Both the position numbers and the translations under genes were made by a program. Positions 44,597 through 54,626 of a stretch of DNA of 64,000 nt are shown one piece after another. Source of the stretch: Peptoniphilus gorbachii (lineage in GTDB: Bacteria > Bacillota > Clostridia > Tissierellales > Peptoniphilaceae); NCBI RefSeq assembly GCF_016908115.1, contig NZ_JAFBDH010000001.1, positions 248,001 to 312,000 on the forward strand, in the 5' to 3' direction. The notes below the pieces were generated by a model. The model was not told the origin of the DNA. It saw only the letters and a list, made by a program, of their open reading frames with translations, and did not search any database. Each line of letters starts with the position of its first letter. Position 1 is the first letter of the stretch.

Positions 44597-46666
44597 CTAT
44601 TCTACAATATTTTCGATTTTTAATATTTTTTGAATATTTTCCTCAATACTATTTATTAGTGCAAGTCTATTTTGTCTAATTTTTTCATCTTCTGCCATTA
44701 CCATTACGCTATCGAAGAAAGAATCAATTGATGGAACTAAATCATTTAATAGATCCATGGCTCCTTTGTAATTTTCGGAAGAAAGGGCGTCTTTAAATTT
44801 ATGATCTGACTCTACGAATTTATTATAAAGATTCTTCTCTTCTTCTTCTTTTAAAAGTTCTTCATCTATTTCTGTAAAATCAACATTTTTAGTCAAGTTG
44901 TTAATTCTATTGTAGGCATCAACAAAGTTTGTCCTATCATCATTAAACCAATTATTTAATTCTTTTGCCTTTTCAAATATATTGTAAATTTCACTTTCAG
45001 GAATTAATACAGCATCAATAATATCGTATCGAATGCCTTCTTCTTGAAGCATTGTCTTAATTCTTCCAAAGAAAAATTCTCTAATATTATTTATAACTTC
45101 TTCATGATTAAAAGTAAGTCCTAAATCATTGATGTATTCATATAAACTTGTTTCAATGGCTTCATTTAAATTAAATTTCCAACCAGTATTTCTTATAATG
45201 TTAATAATACCAATAGCAGATCTCCTTAGTGCAAAAGGATCTGCAGAACCTGTTGGAATTTCTCCAATAGCAAAAAGACCAACTATTGTGTCAATTTTAT
45301 CTGCAAGAGAAAAAATTGAACCTACACTTGATTTTGGAAGTTCGTCACCTGCAAATTTTGGAAGATATTGTTCTCTAATAGCAGTAGCAACTATTTCCTT
45401 TTCGCCAGAGTTTAGAGCATAAATTTCTCCCATTACACCTTGAAGTTCTGTAAATTCAATTACCATTTTTGTTGTTAAATCAGCTTTTGAAAGGTGTGAA
45501 ACTCTATCAAGAGCTTCAATTGCTTCATCTGCAAAAGAAAGCGACTTGGCAATTTTCTTTGCAACAACTCCATCTCTCTTTTCCTTTTCAAGCATAGAAC
45601 CTAATTTGTCGTTAAATAAAACTCCCTTTAGGTTTTCAACATAATCTTCAAGAGGTTTTGAAATATCATCTTCATAGAAAAATTTAGCATCCTCAAGTCT
45701 TGCTCCTAGAACTTTTTCATTTCCAGCTATTACAATGTCTTCATAATCCTTAGTTCCATTTCTAACAGTTATAAAATAAGGAAGAAGCTCCCCATCTTGA
45801 GAATAAATTGGTGTAAATCTCAAGTGATCAATCATTGTAGTAGTTACTACTTCCTTTGGAAGACTTAAGTATTTTTCCTTAATGCTTCCCTTAATTGGAG
45901 TAGGATATTCAACTATAAAAGTTAATTCTTCTAATAAGTCTTCGTTTTCATGAATTTCTCCACCTAGAGATTTTGCAATCTTTGTTGATTCATATTTTAT
46001 GATTTCACGTCTTTTATTTTGATCCAAAATTACATAGTTTTCTTCAAGTAATTTTTCATAATTATTAACTTCGTCAATAGTAATATCTGAAGATCCTAAA
46101 AATCTGTGACCCTTGGTTTTATTTCCAACAGGAATTCCTTCAAAATCAAAAGGAACAACTTCATTATTAAGAAGTGAAACAATCCATCTTATTGGCCTTG
46201 CGAATCTAATATTTTTTCCGCCCCAACGCATATTTTTTGGAAAATTAATATCTCTAATTAGTGAAAGCATAATCTCAGCTAAAATTTCAGATGTTTTTCT
46301 TCCTATTGATGAGATATTGGCAAAAATATAATCTGTACCCTTTAATTCTTTTATAATTAAATCATCTTCAGTGATGTTTTGTGATTTCATAAAACCTAAG
46401 AGAGGTTTTGTAGGTTTTTTGTCATCATCATAGGCAATCTTTACTGAAGGTCCTTTAACTTCTTTTTGTATGTCTTTTTGTTTTTCATCAAGACCTTCTA
46501 TTATAAGGCTAAGTCTTCTTGGAGTTGCATAAACTTTTACATCTTCAAATCCAATTTCATTTTCTATTAATAATTTTTTTGATTTTTCATTAAGTTGCTC
46601 AATTGCCATGTTGACAAATCTTGAAGGCAACTCTTCAACTCCAACTTCAAGTAAATAATTATTCAT
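44597..46666 (-). CDS. glyS: Glycine-tRNA ligase beta subunit
   Basis: The 689-residue protein begins [14 protein letters not shown], has [27 protein letters not shown] and a C-terminal HD-like/anticodon part with [15 protein letters not shown]. It is the beta chain of the bacterial alpha2beta2 glycyl-tRNA synthetase. Overlaps glyQ by eight bases. No T-box leader is present because the pair is inside a longer operon. Confidence 0.98.
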   Translation of the reverse strand: MNNYLLEVGVEELPSRFVNMAIEQLNEKSKKLLIENEIGFEDVKVYATPRRLSLIIEGLDEKQKDIQKEVKGPSVKIAYDDDKKPTKPLLGFMKSQNITEDDLIIKELKGTDYIFANISSIGRKTSEILAEIMLSLIRDINFPKNMRWGGKNIRFARPIRWIVSLLNNEVVPFDFEGIPVGNKTKGHRFLGSSDITIDEVNNYEKLLEENYVILDQNKRREIIKYESTKIAKSLGGEIHENEDLLEELTFIVEYPTPIKGSIKEKYLSLPKEVVTTTMIDHLRFTPIYSQDGELLPYFITVRNGTKDYEDIVIAGNEKVLGARLEDAKFFYEDDISKPLEDYVENLKGVLFNDKLGSMLEKEKRDGVVAKKIAKSLSFADEAIEALDRVSHLSKADLTTKMVIEFTELQGVMGEIYALNSGEKEIVATAIREQYLPKFAGDELPKSSVGSIFSLADKIDTIVGLFAIGEIPTGSADPFALRRSAIGIINIIRNTGWKFNLNEAIETSLYEYINDLGLTFNHEEVINNIREFFFGRIKTMLQEEGIRYDIIDAVLIPESEIYNIFEKAKELNNWFNDDRTNFVDAYNRINNLTKNVDFTEIDEELLKEEEEKNLYNKFVESDHKFKDALSSENYKGAMDLLNDLVPSIDSFFDSVMVMAEDEKIRQNRLALINSIEENIQKILKIENIVE

Positions 46667-47543
46667 TTATTTCACCTCTATTAATTAGGGGATAGTTCAT
46701 TTCTTCTCTGTGTTTTAGGTGTGTCTTTGCCACTAACCTTGCAAGATTTCTAACCCTTTGAATATAACTTGTTCTTTCAGACACAGAAAGAGCCCCCCTT
46801 GCATCTAATAAGTTAAAGGCATGAGAACATTTTAAAGTATAATCATAAGCATCAATTACTATGTCATCTTCAATAACTTTATTTGCTTCAGCTTCATACA
46901 TATCAAATAGCTTTCTAAGCATATCTACATCAGCAAGTTCAAAAGCATATTTTGAATGTTCGTATTCATTTTTCTTAAATACTTCGCCATAAGTTATATT
47001 TTCGTTATATTGAATATCATATACAGACTCAACATTTTGAAGATACATTGCAATTCTTTCAAGTCCATAAGTAAGCTCTGCACTTTCAAGATCTAAGTTA
47101 ACTCCACCAACTTGTTGAAAATAAGTGAATTGTGTTACTTCCATTCCGTCAAGCCAAACTTCCCAACCAAGACCCCAAGCACCAAGTGTAGGAGATTCCC
47201 AATTGTCTTCAACAAACCTAATGTCGTGTTTTTTTGGATCAATACCAATTGCAAAAAGTGAATCTAGGTAAAGTTGTTGTACATCTTCTGGAGATGGTTT
47301 CAAAATAACTTGCAATTGGTGATGTTGATATAGTCTATTAGGATTTTCACCATATCTACCATCAGCAGGTCTTCTTGAAGGTTCAACATAAACTACCTTC
47401 CATTCTTCAGGACCAAGAGATCTCAAGAAAGTATTTGGATTCATAGTTCCTGCGCCTTTTTCAGTGTCATAAGGTTGCATTATAATTGCACCCTTTTCCT
47501 TCCAATAATTTTCCAATGTCATAATTAAATCTTGGAAATACAT
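46659..47543 (-). CDS. glyQ: Glycine-tRNA ligase alpha subunit
   Basis: The 294-residue catalytic alpha subunit shows [43 protein letters not shown] and [13 protein letters not shown], standard class II GlyQ motifs. AAGGAGG precedes the ATG. Directly after recO. Confidence 0.98.
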   Translation of the reverse strand: MYFQDLIMTLENYWKEKGAIIMQPYDTEKGAGTMNPNTFLRSLGPEEWKVVYVEPSRRPADGRYGENPNRLYQHHQLQVILKPSPEDVQQLYLDSLFAIGIDPKKHDIRFVEDNWESPTLGAWGLGWEVWLDGMEVTQFTYFQQVGGVNLDLESAELTYGLERIAMYLQNVESVYDIQYNENITYGEVFKKNEYEHSKYAFELADVDMLRKLFDMYEAEANKVIEDDIVIDAYDYTLKCSHAFNLLDARGALSVSERTSYIQRVRNLARLVAKTHLKHREEMNYPLINRGEINE

Positions 47544-47553
47544 TTTTTCCTCC

Positions 47554-48267
47554 TTAATTAAACAGCTTGTCTGACTTAAAACTGCTTATATCTAAATTGT
47601 ATTTTATATACTTTATAATAATATTATGCAAATATTTTTTTCTATTTTCATCAATTATTTTTATTTCTTCAATATTTTCTATTTCTTCAAGCTTACCATA
47701 TAGAACTTTTTTTAAGTAAATCAAATCTCTTCTTGTTAAGGAAAAAGAATAGGGATCTTGAAAATCAATAATTCCTTCTCTTATGGAAAAGTAGGCTTTT
47801 TCTTTGGCTTCAAGTTTTGGTCTGTAACCAATGAAGGAAAGATATTTTAGTTCAAAGGCAAGTGCAAGGGAAATTGGATCCTTGGTATAATTGAAATAAC
47901 TTAATGTTTTTCTCATAAGATCAAAGACTTTTTTATTTGCTTCTCCTCCAATTGATGATTTTTCTAAAATCTCAAGGAGAAAGGATGCATAAATTAAATT
48001 ATCATAACTTTCTCTAATTTTAAAATTAGATTCAACAATTTTAGCATCGCCTATATAAAAAAAGTTTTGTCCTTTTTTTAGAAAATATTCATTTACACCA
48101 AAGACTTGAGAAACACTTAAATTCTTCGATCTTGGTGTCATTGCACCCTTTACCATAATGGATACTTTGCCATAATTTCTAGTAAATACTCTAATAATTT
48201 TCGAGCTTTCACCAAATCCCATTTCATTTAAGACAATCCCCAAAGTATAATTATTTGTCGTAGCCAA
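47554..48267 (-). CDS. recO: DNA repair protein RecO
   Basis: The 237-residue protein has an N-terminal OB fold ([33 protein letters not shown]) and a helical C-terminal domain; the zinc-finger cysteines of many RecO proteins are not evident. It anneals strands and with RecR loads RecA. It starts with TTG inside the end of era (17-base overlap). Confidence 0.93.
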   Translation of the reverse strand: MATTNNYTLGIVLNEMGFGESSKIIRVFTRNYGKVSIMVKGAMTPRSKNLSVSQVFGVNEYFLKKGQNFFYIGDAKIVESNFKIRESYDNLIYASFLLEILEKSSIGGEANKKVFDLMRKTLSYFNYTKDPISLALAFELKYLSFIGYRPKLEAKEKAYFSIREGIIDFQDPYSFSLTRRDLIYLKKVLYGKLEEIENIEEIKIIDENRKKYLHNIIIKYIKYNLDISSFKSDKLFN

Positions 48268-49162
48268 ATCTCTTTACCAAATTGTCTCTTTCTCTCCAAT
48301 TTTTTTCAACTTTGACCCAAATTTGTAAATTCACCTTGGCATCTAAAAGTTTTTCGGCATCTTCTCTAGCTTCAGTCCCAATTCTTTTAAGCATTGAGCC
48401 AGATTTCCCAATTAAAATTCCCTTGTGAGAATCCCTTTCAACATAAATATTTGCTTCTATGTCATATATATTTTTGTCTTCTCTTTTTTTGAATTTTTCA
48501 ATTGAAATGGCAAGTCCATGAGGAACTTCTTCGTTTAAATATCTAAGGCCCTTTTCTCTTATAATTTCTGCTACAATAAATCTTTCATTTTTATCTGTAA
48601 TCATGTCTTCTGGATAATACATTGGACCAGGTTTTAAGTACTTCTTTAGAGTTTCAATATAAATATCAACTCCATCATTTTTCATAGCAGAAATTGGAAT
48701 GATTTCATTAAAAATTTCTTCCTTGGCATACATAGAAATTATTTCAAGAAGTTCATCTTTTTTTATTGTGTCAACTTTATTTATAAGTAATATTATTGGC
48801 AATTTGCCTTCATATTCCTTTAAAATATCTATAATTGACCTTTCAGCTTTTCCAATTCTTTTTGAAGTATCAACTATATAAGTTATTACATCGGCTTCAT
48901 CAATACTTTCCTTTGATTCAGTTAACATAAATTCGCCAAGTTTATTTTTTGGTCTCTGAATACCAGGAGTATCCAAAAATATGATTTGTGAATCATCATC
49001 AGTATGAATAAATGTAATATTTTGTCTTGTAGTCTGTGGTTTTGAAGATATTGCAGAAATTTTTTCACCAATTATTGCATTTAATAATGTAGATTTACCA
49101 ACATTAGGTCTTCCAACTACAGATACATATCCAGATTTAAAATTATTATCTATCATTTTCAT
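48251..49162 (-). CDS. era: GTPase Era
   Basis: GTPase domain with GRPNVGKSTLLN (G1), DTPGIQ (G3) and NKVDT (G4), followed by a KH domain (IYVERDSHKGILIGKSGSMLKRIGTEAREDAE). About 303 residues. Era binds 16S rRNA and assists 30S assembly. Either of two adjacent ATGs (49162 or 49156) could start it; the second is better placed behind GGGAG. Overlaps cdd. Confidence 0.97.
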   Translation of the reverse strand: MKMIDNNFKSGYVSVVGRPNVGKSTLLNAIIGEKISAISSKPQTTRQNITFIHTDDDSQIIFLDTPGIQRPKNKLGEFMLTESKESIDEADVITYIVDTSKRIGKAERSIIDILKEYEGKLPIILLINKVDTIKKDELLEIISMYAKEEIFNEIIPISAMKNDGVDIYIETLKKYLKPGPMYYPEDMITDKNERFIVAEIIREKGLRYLNEEVPHGLAISIEKFKKREDKNIYDIEANIYVERDSHKGILIGKSGSMLKRIGTEAREDAEKLLDAKVNLQIWVKVEKNWRERDNLVKRFGYDK

Positions 49163-49565
49163 CTCCCATTAGGTCCTCTGGACCAAAGGAATGGGGTAAA
49201 ATTTCCTCCATCCCATAAATTTTGTAATATTCAGTAGAATTTGCAATTATTATTTCAGGATTTTTTGAAAATTCACGAATAACTTGCCTGCATACTCCAC
49301 AAGGAAAAGTGTAATCACTGTCCCCAACTATGGCAATTTTTTTTATTTCTCTTTTTCCTTCTGATACTGCTTTAAAAATTGCAGTTCTCTCTGCACAGTT
49401 TGTGGGAGAATAAGATGCTATTTCAATATTGCCACCAGAATAAACTGAGCCATCTTCCATCTCTACTGCACAACCCACATTAAAATGTGAGTAAGGCGTG
49501 TATGTCATATTATCTCTTGCCTTTATAGCAAGTTCAATTAATTTATTATATTCCATTTTAACCAA
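49146..49565 (-). CDS. cdd: Cytidine deaminase
   Basis: The 139-residue enzyme shows GCAVEMEDGSVYSGGNIEIASY, the catalytic NCAERTAIF (zinc Cys and Glu) and PCGVCRQVI (zinc Cys pair). It deaminates cytidine/deoxycytidine for pyrimidine salvage. The start may be the ATG at 49559. Overlaps both neighbours. Confidence 0.96.
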   Translation of the reverse strand: MVKMEYNKLIELAIKARDNMTYTPYSHFNVGCAVEMEDGSVYSGGNIEIASYSPTNCAERTAIFKAVSEGKREIKKIAIVGDSDYTFPCGVCRQVIREFSKNPEIIIANSTEYYKIYGMEEILPHSFGPEDLMGDENDR

Positions 49566-50265
49566 CTACCTTAAATACAAATATTGCAACGCATACTCCA
49601 AGTATTGCACCCACCACTACTTCAGAAACCTTGTGGATTTTTCCTTCTACACGACTTTCAGCAACTAAAAAGGCAAGTCCAAAGGAACAAAGTGTCACAA
49701 GAGAATTTTCTGCAATCATAGTAATAATAGTGGCTGCACAAAAAGATACTGCAGAGTGACCACTAAGTCCTCCCCCTTGAAAATATGTACCTCCACTTTT
49801 TTTTGCCATTAAAAGTTTTGCCCCAACTGTAGCTATAATTATTATTAGTAGTGACACAAAGGCCAAATGATTTGGCATGTTCTTAATCTTAAATAAAAGT
49901 AAATCTCCAAAGGAAGCGAATTTGTCATAAAAAACTAAGTAAAAAACGACAAGAGCATTTATTGCAGTAATTAAAACTGCTCCAGCTGATACATCCTTTA
50001 CATATTTCGCAATAGGATTATACTCTTGAACAACTAAATCAATTGTCCTTTCAATTGCAGTATTTATCATCTCTGCAAAAACCACTAGAGTTATAGAAAA
50101 TAACATCAACAAAAATTCTGTAGATGATATATCAAAAAAAAGAGATAGAATAATTATTCCAAGAGCAGCAAGGTAGTGAAACTTCATGTTTCTCTCTGTC
50201 TTTAGAACAGAAATAATTCCTTGGACTGCATAATTAAATGAAGATATAAATCGTCCTTTTTTCAT
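49558..50265 (-). CDS. dgkA: Diacylglycerol/undecaprenol kinase fused to a PAP2 phosphatase-like domain
   Basis: Residues 1-115 are a DgkA-type kinase (KTERNMKFHYLAALGI, FAEMINTAIERTIDLV with the catalytic Glu). Residues 130-235 form a second set of membrane segments with PAP2 motifs GLSGHSAVSF and SRVEGKIHKVSEVVVGA (Ser-Arg-x5-His), typical of lipid phosphatases. The protein may both phosphorylate and dephosphorylate undecaprenol or diacylglycerol. Dgk lies in the same place in Bacillus, but without the PAP2 part. Confidence 0.88.
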   Translation of the reverse strand: MKKGRFISSFNYAVQGIISVLKTERNMKFHYLAALGIIILSLFFDISSTEFLLMLFSITLVVFAEMINTAIERTIDLVVQEYNPIAKYVKDVSAGAVLITAINALVVFYLVFYDKFASFGDLLLFKIKNMPNHLAFVSLLIIIIATVGAKLLMAKKSGGTYFQGGGLSGHSAVSFCAATIITMIAENSLVTLCSFGLAFLVAESRVEGKIHKVSEVVVGAILGVCVAIFVFKVVG

Positions 50266-50269
50266 AAAA

Positions 50270-50716
50270 TCACCTGTAAATAGAAAGCTCCTTCATTGCG
50301 AGTTTTTCTCTCTCTCTCATTTCTTTTTTATCCTCATCTTCCATGTGATCATACCCTAAAAGATGAAGAATGCTATGAACTGTCAAATAAGATAGTTCTC
50401 TCTCATTGGAGTGACCAAGTTCTTCAGCTTGCTCCATTACTCTTCTAGTATTTATTATAACATCTCCGAGAATTCTATTGTCTATAATAAATTCATCGTC
50501 CATGGGAAAAGATAAGACGTCTGTGCTTTTATCCACGCCTCTGTAGTCTCTATTTAAATCTCTAATCTCATCATCGCCAACAAAAGAAACTGAAACTTCA
50601 ACATTTTGATCTAAATTTTCCACTTTTAAAACAGCAGCAATAGATTTTTCAATTAAATTTTTTATTTCTTCAGTAATTTCTATATCATTTTGTCTATCGT
50701 CGTAATAAATTTCCAT
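50270..50716 (-). CDS. ybeY: Endoribonuclease YbeY
   Basis: I start at the ATG at 50716, which shares one base with the phoH stop (TAATG), rather than the TTG four codons earlier. The 148-residue protein has the three-histidine metal site HSILHLLGYDH plus RDLNRDYRGVDKSTDVLSFP. It matures 16S rRNA 3' ends. Coupled with phoH. Confidence 0.95.
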   Translation of the reverse strand: MEIYYDDRQNDIEITEEIKNLIEKSIAAVLKVENLDQNVEVSVSFVGDDEIRDLNRDYRGVDKSTDVLSFPMDDEFIIDNRILGDVIINTRRVMEQAEELGHSNERELSYLTVHSILHLLGYDHMEDEDKKEMREREKLAMKELSIYR

Positions 50717-51729
50717 TATTTTTCCCAACTTTTTGACTTTTTATCTTCTATTACTTTATCTGCCTTTTCTCTAGTTTTTTCGTATTTTTCGTAGGCATCA
50801 ATAATTCTTTGAACTAGAGGATGTCTTACAATATCATTTTTATTTAAATAAGTTATTCCTATTCCCTTAACTCCAGCAAGAATTCTAAGTACAGTTTTAA
50901 GTCCTGATTGTTTGCCACGAGGAAGGTCTATTTGAGTGACATCACCTGTTATTATTGCCTTAGAACCGTAGCCAAGACGAGTCAAAAACATCTTCATTTG
51001 TTCATTAGTTGTGTTTTGAGCTTCATCAAGTATTACAAAGGCAGAGTCAAGAGTTCTACCTCTCATATAAGCAAGAGGTGCTACTTCAATAAGTCCTTTT
51101 TCAAATAAATTGTTGTAGGTATCATGTCCAAGTATTTCAAAGAGAGCATCATAAAGTGGTCTCAAATATGGGTCAACTTTATTTTGCAAATCCCCTGGCA
51201 AAAATCCTAAGTTTTCTCCAGCTTCTACAGCAGGCCTTGTTAAAATTATTCTATTAACTTCCTTCGACTTAAAAGCACGAACCGCTGCTGCCATTGCAAG
51301 ATAAGTTTTACCAGTACCCGCAGGTCCAATTCCAAATACAATATCGTTGTTATTAATGCTATCAATATATCTCTTTTGACCTAAAGTCTTTGCCCTTATG
51401 GGCTTACCCATAGAAGTATAAACCACAGTGTCCTTTAAAAGTTCAGACACTGGTCTCTTCTCATTATTTTTTATTAGAGAAATAGAATATCTAACATCTG
51501 AAAGACTTAAACTTTTTTGTTTTTTAGCAGTTTCAATTAAATTCTTTAGTAAAAGTGTGGCGTCCTCAACTTTTTCTTCTTCGCCATATATTAAAACTTT
51601 ATCATTTTTTGATTTAATAGATACATCTAATTCCTTTTCAATGAGACCAATGTTTTCGTCTAATTTGCCAAAGACAATTGACAATAAATTAATGTCATTA
51701 ATATCAATGGAACTTTCCACTTTTGCCAA
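50716..51729 (-). CDS. phoH: PhoH family ATPase
   Basis: The 337-residue protein has an N-terminal KH-like part and a P-loop helicase-like domain (GIGPAGTGKTYLA, about 131; FVILDEAQNTT; TGDVTQIDLP). Its role is thought to be in RNA metabolism with YbeY, which follows it. TTG start behind AAGGGGG. Confidence 0.94.
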   Translation of the reverse strand: MAKVESSIDINDINLLSIVFGKLDENIGLIEKELDVSIKSKNDKVLIYGEEEKVEDATLLLKNLIETAKKQKSLSLSDVRYSISLIKNNEKRPVSELLKDTVVYTSMGKPIRAKTLGQKRYIDSINNNDIVFGIGPAGTGKTYLAMAAAVRAFKSKEVNRIILTRPAVEAGENLGFLPGDLQNKVDPYLRPLYDALFEILGHDTYNNLFEKGLIEVAPLAYMRGRTLDSAFVILDEAQNTTNEQMKMFLTRLGYGSKAIITGDVTQIDLPRGKQSGLKTVLRILAGVKGIGITYLNKNDIVRHPLVQRIIDAYEKYEKTREKADKVIEDKKSKSWEK

Positions 51730-51810
51730 ATATATACCCCCTTAAACTAGACTATTATAATACCACAAAAAGGCTTACTTTTCCATAGATTATGAAAAGC
51801 AAGCCACTAT

Positions 51811-52443
51811 TTATCTAAGACCTAAAGGCTCGTCGAAAATTTCTTTATAAACAATAATTTTCGGCAAATCTTCTTCGCCAAAATCTAAAAAATTTATAAA
51901 AATATTCTTATCTAGGTCTTCATCATCGTAAAAAACTTGATCTGACTCACATTCTTTTATAAATTCACTGTCAATTATCTTTCCACCATCTTTTTCCAAA
52001 TTATATGTTTCAGAAAGATTGTAGGTGTTTTCAAGATTGTAAGTTTCAGACAAGTTTTCACCAGAAGTTTTGTCTTCCCTACTTTTTTTCTCTTCTAAAA
52101 GTTTTTCCTTTACTTTTCTTTGAGAAAGTTTTGGGTCTTTGTCTATTAAAATATTTTTATGATTTCTCTTAGATTCATCTTTAGAATTCTTTTTATTCTT
52201 TTCTTTTTCTCTCTCTTCTTTGATTATTCTTTTTATCTCATTTGCCAGTGTATCTGCGTCTGATCTTCTATCTCTATTTAGATTTTTAGAGTTTTTAATA
52301 TCTCTTCCATCTTCATGAAAATCTTCCTTAAATTTTTTTTTGCCCCTATTTAAAATAGTAAGCAATATCTTAAAAAAGATTACGAAAATAATTGCAGGCA
52401 TTAGAGAAATTATTGCAATAAAAATACTAAGCATAGGATTCAT
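51811..52443 (-). CDS. Membrane-anchored protein of unknown function with YNL repeats
   Basis: The 210-residue product has one N-terminal membrane segment (about 5-29), then a highly charged Lys/Glu/Asp/Asn/Arg region (about 33-130), and four short repeats of the form (S/N)xTYNL (about 131-152), followed by an acidic tail. No family was recognised. Its start overlaps floA by one base, in the place where Bacillus has yqfB-yqfC-yqfD. A floA-linked helper is only a guess from position. Confidence 0.75.
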   Translation of the reverse strand: MNPMLSIFIAIISLMPAIIFVIFFKILLTILNRGKKKFKEDFHEDGRDIKNSKNLNRDRRSDADTLANEIKRIIKEEREKEKNKKNSKDESKRNHKNILIDKDPKLSQRKVKEKLLEEKKSREDKTSGENLSETYNLENTYNLSETYNLEKDGGKIIDSEFIKECESDQVFYDDEDLDKNIFINFLDFGEEDLPKIIVYKEIFDEPLGLR

Positions 52444-53435
52444 TATTTATTGTCCTTTTTAGGATTTTTATCAGAAATTTTTGAGATAGAATTTCTCATA
52501 TCAGTATCAGAATTTATATTTTTCATTTTATAATAATCAAAGACACCTAAATTACCACTTTTTAAAGCTTCAGCCATGGCAATAGGAACTTGTGATTCAG
52601 CTTCAACAACCTTAGCCCTCATAGCTTCAACTTCAGCCTTCATTTCTTGTTCACGAGCAAGAGCCATAGCGCGTCTTTCACTTGCCTTAGCCTCAGAAAT
52701 TCTCTTGTCTGCTTCAGCTTGATCCGTTTGAAGTCTTGCACCAATATTTCTTGCAACATCAACATCGGCTATATCAATTGATAAAATTTCATAAGCAGTA
52801 CCAGAGTCAAGACCCTTATCAAGAACTACTCTAGAAATAGAATCTGGATTTTCCAAAACAGCCTTATAGCTTAGAGATGAACCAACAGTTGTTACAATAC
52901 CTTCTCCAACTCTTGCTATAATAGTTTGTTCACCTGCACCACCTACAAGTCTTTCAATATTCGCTCTTACAGTTACCTTCGCCTTTACAATGACTTCAAT
53001 ACCATCTTGAGCAACTGCAGAGATATTTGGAGTTTCAATAACCTTTGGGTTAACTGAGACTTGTACAGCTTCAAGAACATCTCTACCAGCAAGATCAATT
53101 GCAGCAGCTCTTTCAAATTGTAGAGGAATATTTGCTCTTTGAGCAGCAATAAGAGCATCTACAAGAGTATTTACATTACCACCTGCAAGATAATGAGCTT
53201 CAAGGCTAGCAATTTCAAGATTTAAACCAGCCTTAGTTGCCTTAATTGCAGGTCTAACAATTCTTGAAGGCTTTACTCTTCTTAGTTTCATACCAATAAG
53301 TTCTGAAATTCTAATTTTTACACCAGAGAAAAATGCTGTCACCCATAGTCCAATAGGAACAAAGGACAAAAATATGGATATAAATATAAAAATTAAGACT
53401 ATAACTATAATACTTCCAAAGGGATAAAAATTCAT
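52443..53435 (-). CDS. floA: Flotillin-like protein FloA
   Basis: The 330-residue protein has a membrane hairpin (about 5-38), then an SPFH domain ([17 protein letters not shown]... [25 protein letters not shown]) and a coiled coil rich in Ala/Glu (about 240-295). FloA organises membrane microdomains. It follows nfeD by eight bases; nfeD-floA is a conserved pair. Confidence 0.96.
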   Translation of the reverse strand: MNFYPFGSIIVIVLIFIFISIFLSFVPIGLWVTAFFSGVKIRISELIGMKLRRVKPSRIVRPAIKATKAGLNLEIASLEAHYLAGGNVNTLVDALIAAQRANIPLQFERAAAIDLAGRDVLEAVQVSVNPKVIETPNISAVAQDGIEVIVKAKVTVRANIERLVGGAGEQTIIARVGEGIVTTVGSSLSYKAVLENPDSISRVVLDKGLDSGTAYEILSIDIADVDVARNIGARLQTDQAEADKRISEAKASERRAMALAREQEMKAEVEAMRAKVVEAESQVPIAMAEALKSGNLGVFDYYKMKNINSDTDMRNSISKISDKNPKKDNK

Positions 53436-53443
53436 AAATCCTC

Positions 53444-54166
53444 CTAATTATTTTTTTCGACGAAAACTCTTGCGCCGCTAATTCTAACTACTCTAACTTC
53501 TTCATTTTTTCCAATAAAACCAACATCTGAAATAACTTCTATTTTTTCTTCATGAAAATTTGCATAACCAGTTGGTCTTAATGCTGTCTTTGTTATAAGT
53601 ACATCTCCAAGTTTTACTTCTTCACTTTTCACTCCCACATAACCTTTTTCAGTTGAGCTTTCAGTAAAAAGTCTAAGTCGATTTATTACTTCTGAATCAA
53701 TTCCCCTCTTAAAAAGAGCAACCCCCAAAGCTATAGCAATTACAAGGGCAATGGCAAGAGAAAAAATAGCAAAGTAAATATCTTTCATTGATAAAACTAT
53801 GGCAGCAGAAATTGCAAGTATTCCACTAATTCCTGCAACTCCAAAACCTGGTATCATTATTTCAAAGGCAAGAAGTAAAAGTCCCAAGACAAATAATAAA
53901 ATCTCGAACCAATTAGTATTTCCCATGTAAATATTGCCCCAAAAGAAAATTGCAAAGGCAGCAATAGAAACAATACCACCAAGGCCAAAACCTGGAGTCA
54001 AAATTTCAAGCACAGCTCCAACTATTGCAACAATAAGTAAGATTGTGAAAATGTAATCATTGGAAAAAATACTTTCTGCTAAACTATTCTCCTTAGCTGC
54101 GTAAACAAAATTTGTTGCCAGCATAAAAAAAGGAAGAATATAAAAATATTTTTTAAAATTTTTCAA
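53444..54166 (-). CDS. NfeD-like membrane protein
   Basis: Start TTG at 54166, five bases after GAGGAGG, about 240 residues. A signal peptide ending NFVYAA is followed by four to five membrane segments (about 45-155) and a C-terminal OB-like NfeD domain ([28 protein letters not shown]). The serine protease part of long NfeD proteins is absent. It partners FloA. Confidence 0.92.
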   Translation of the reverse strand: MKNFKKYFYILPFFMLATNFVYAAKENSLAESIFSNDYIFTILLIVAIVGAVLEILTPGFGLGGIVSIAAFAIFFWGNIYMGNTNWFEILLFVLGLLLLAFEIMIPGFGVAGISGILAISAAIVLSMKDIYFAIFSLAIALVIAIALGVALFKRGIDSEVINRLRLFTESSTEKGYVGVKSEEVKLGDVLITKTALRPTGYANFHEEKIEVISDVGFIGKNEEVRVVRISGARVFVEKNN

Positions 54167-54377
54167 ATTGACCTCCTCCACTTATAGCTTTTTTACCCAT
54201 AATTTTTTATCAATAACCGAAAAAAACTTTAAGATATTGTAAAGTTTTATAATATTTGACAAAAACAAATTAATGTAAAATGAAAATATAACAATTTTTC
54301 TATAGTAGTTTCAAAATTAAAAAAAAAGTGTATCACTTAATCGCAAACAAAAGTTGATTAAAAGTGATACACATTCT
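54167..54377. other. Spacer between tRNA-Leu and nfeD with a terminator
   Basis: On the minus strand the 3' side of tRNA-Leu is followed by GTGTATCACTT.../...AAGTGATACAC arms (54328-54342 and 54356-54372) and nine T residues, a strong terminator. The rest is AT-rich and probably holds the nfeD promoter; none stands out. Confidence 0.75.
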
Positions 54378-54464
54378 TGGTGCTAAAGGTGGGACTTGAA
54401 CCCACACGATCTTGCGACCGCCAGATTTTGAGTCTGGTGCGTCTGCCAATTCCGCCACTCTAGC
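54378..54464 (-). tRNA. tRNA-Leu (CAA)
   Basis: An 87-base class II tRNA with encoded CCA. Acceptor arm GCTAGAG/CTTTAGC (one G-U), anticodon loop CTCAAAA giving CAA, a variable arm and T arm GTGGGTTCAAGTCCCAC. Its 5' end directly abuts the T tract of the terminator after tRNA-His. Confidence 0.95.
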
Positions 54465-54490
54465 AAAAAAAAGAAGTGCCAGGCACTTCT
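54465..54490 (-). terminator. Terminator between tRNA-His and tRNA-Leu
   Basis: On the minus strand AGAAGTGCC/GGCACTTCT forms a tight hairpin, then eight T residues run to the first base of tRNA-Leu. Confidence 0.75.
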
Positions 54491-54497
54491 AATATTG

Positions 54498-54575
54498 TGG
54501 GGTGGATAGTGGGAATCGAACCCACGATCTTCAGGACCACAATCTGACGCCTTAACCAGCTAGGCCATACCCACC
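54498..54575 (-). tRNA. tRNA-His (GTG)
   Basis: A class I tRNA with encoded CCA, the extra G-1 opposite C73, and anticodon loop TTGTGGT (GTG). The anticodon stem TCAGA/CCTGA carries one A-C mismatch next to the loop. Preceded by a consensus promoter. Confidence 0.94.
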
Positions 54576-54590
54576 ACGAACAATAAATAC

Positions 54591-54619
54591 ATATTAACAA
54601 AACATATATATTTTGTCAA
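54591..54619 (-). promoter_or_regulatory. Promoter of the tRNA pair
   Basis: TTGACA (54614-54619) and TAATAT (54591-54596) on the minus strand, 17-base spacer, 15 bases before G-1 of tRNA-His. It is directly downstream of the rdgB stop. Confidence 0.88.
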
Positions 54620-54626
54620 TAAATTT

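Noticed and set aside
46500-47560. Possible T-box riboswitch before glyQ
   Set aside because: Only about 10 bases separate recO and glyQ; no leader or anti-terminator is present.
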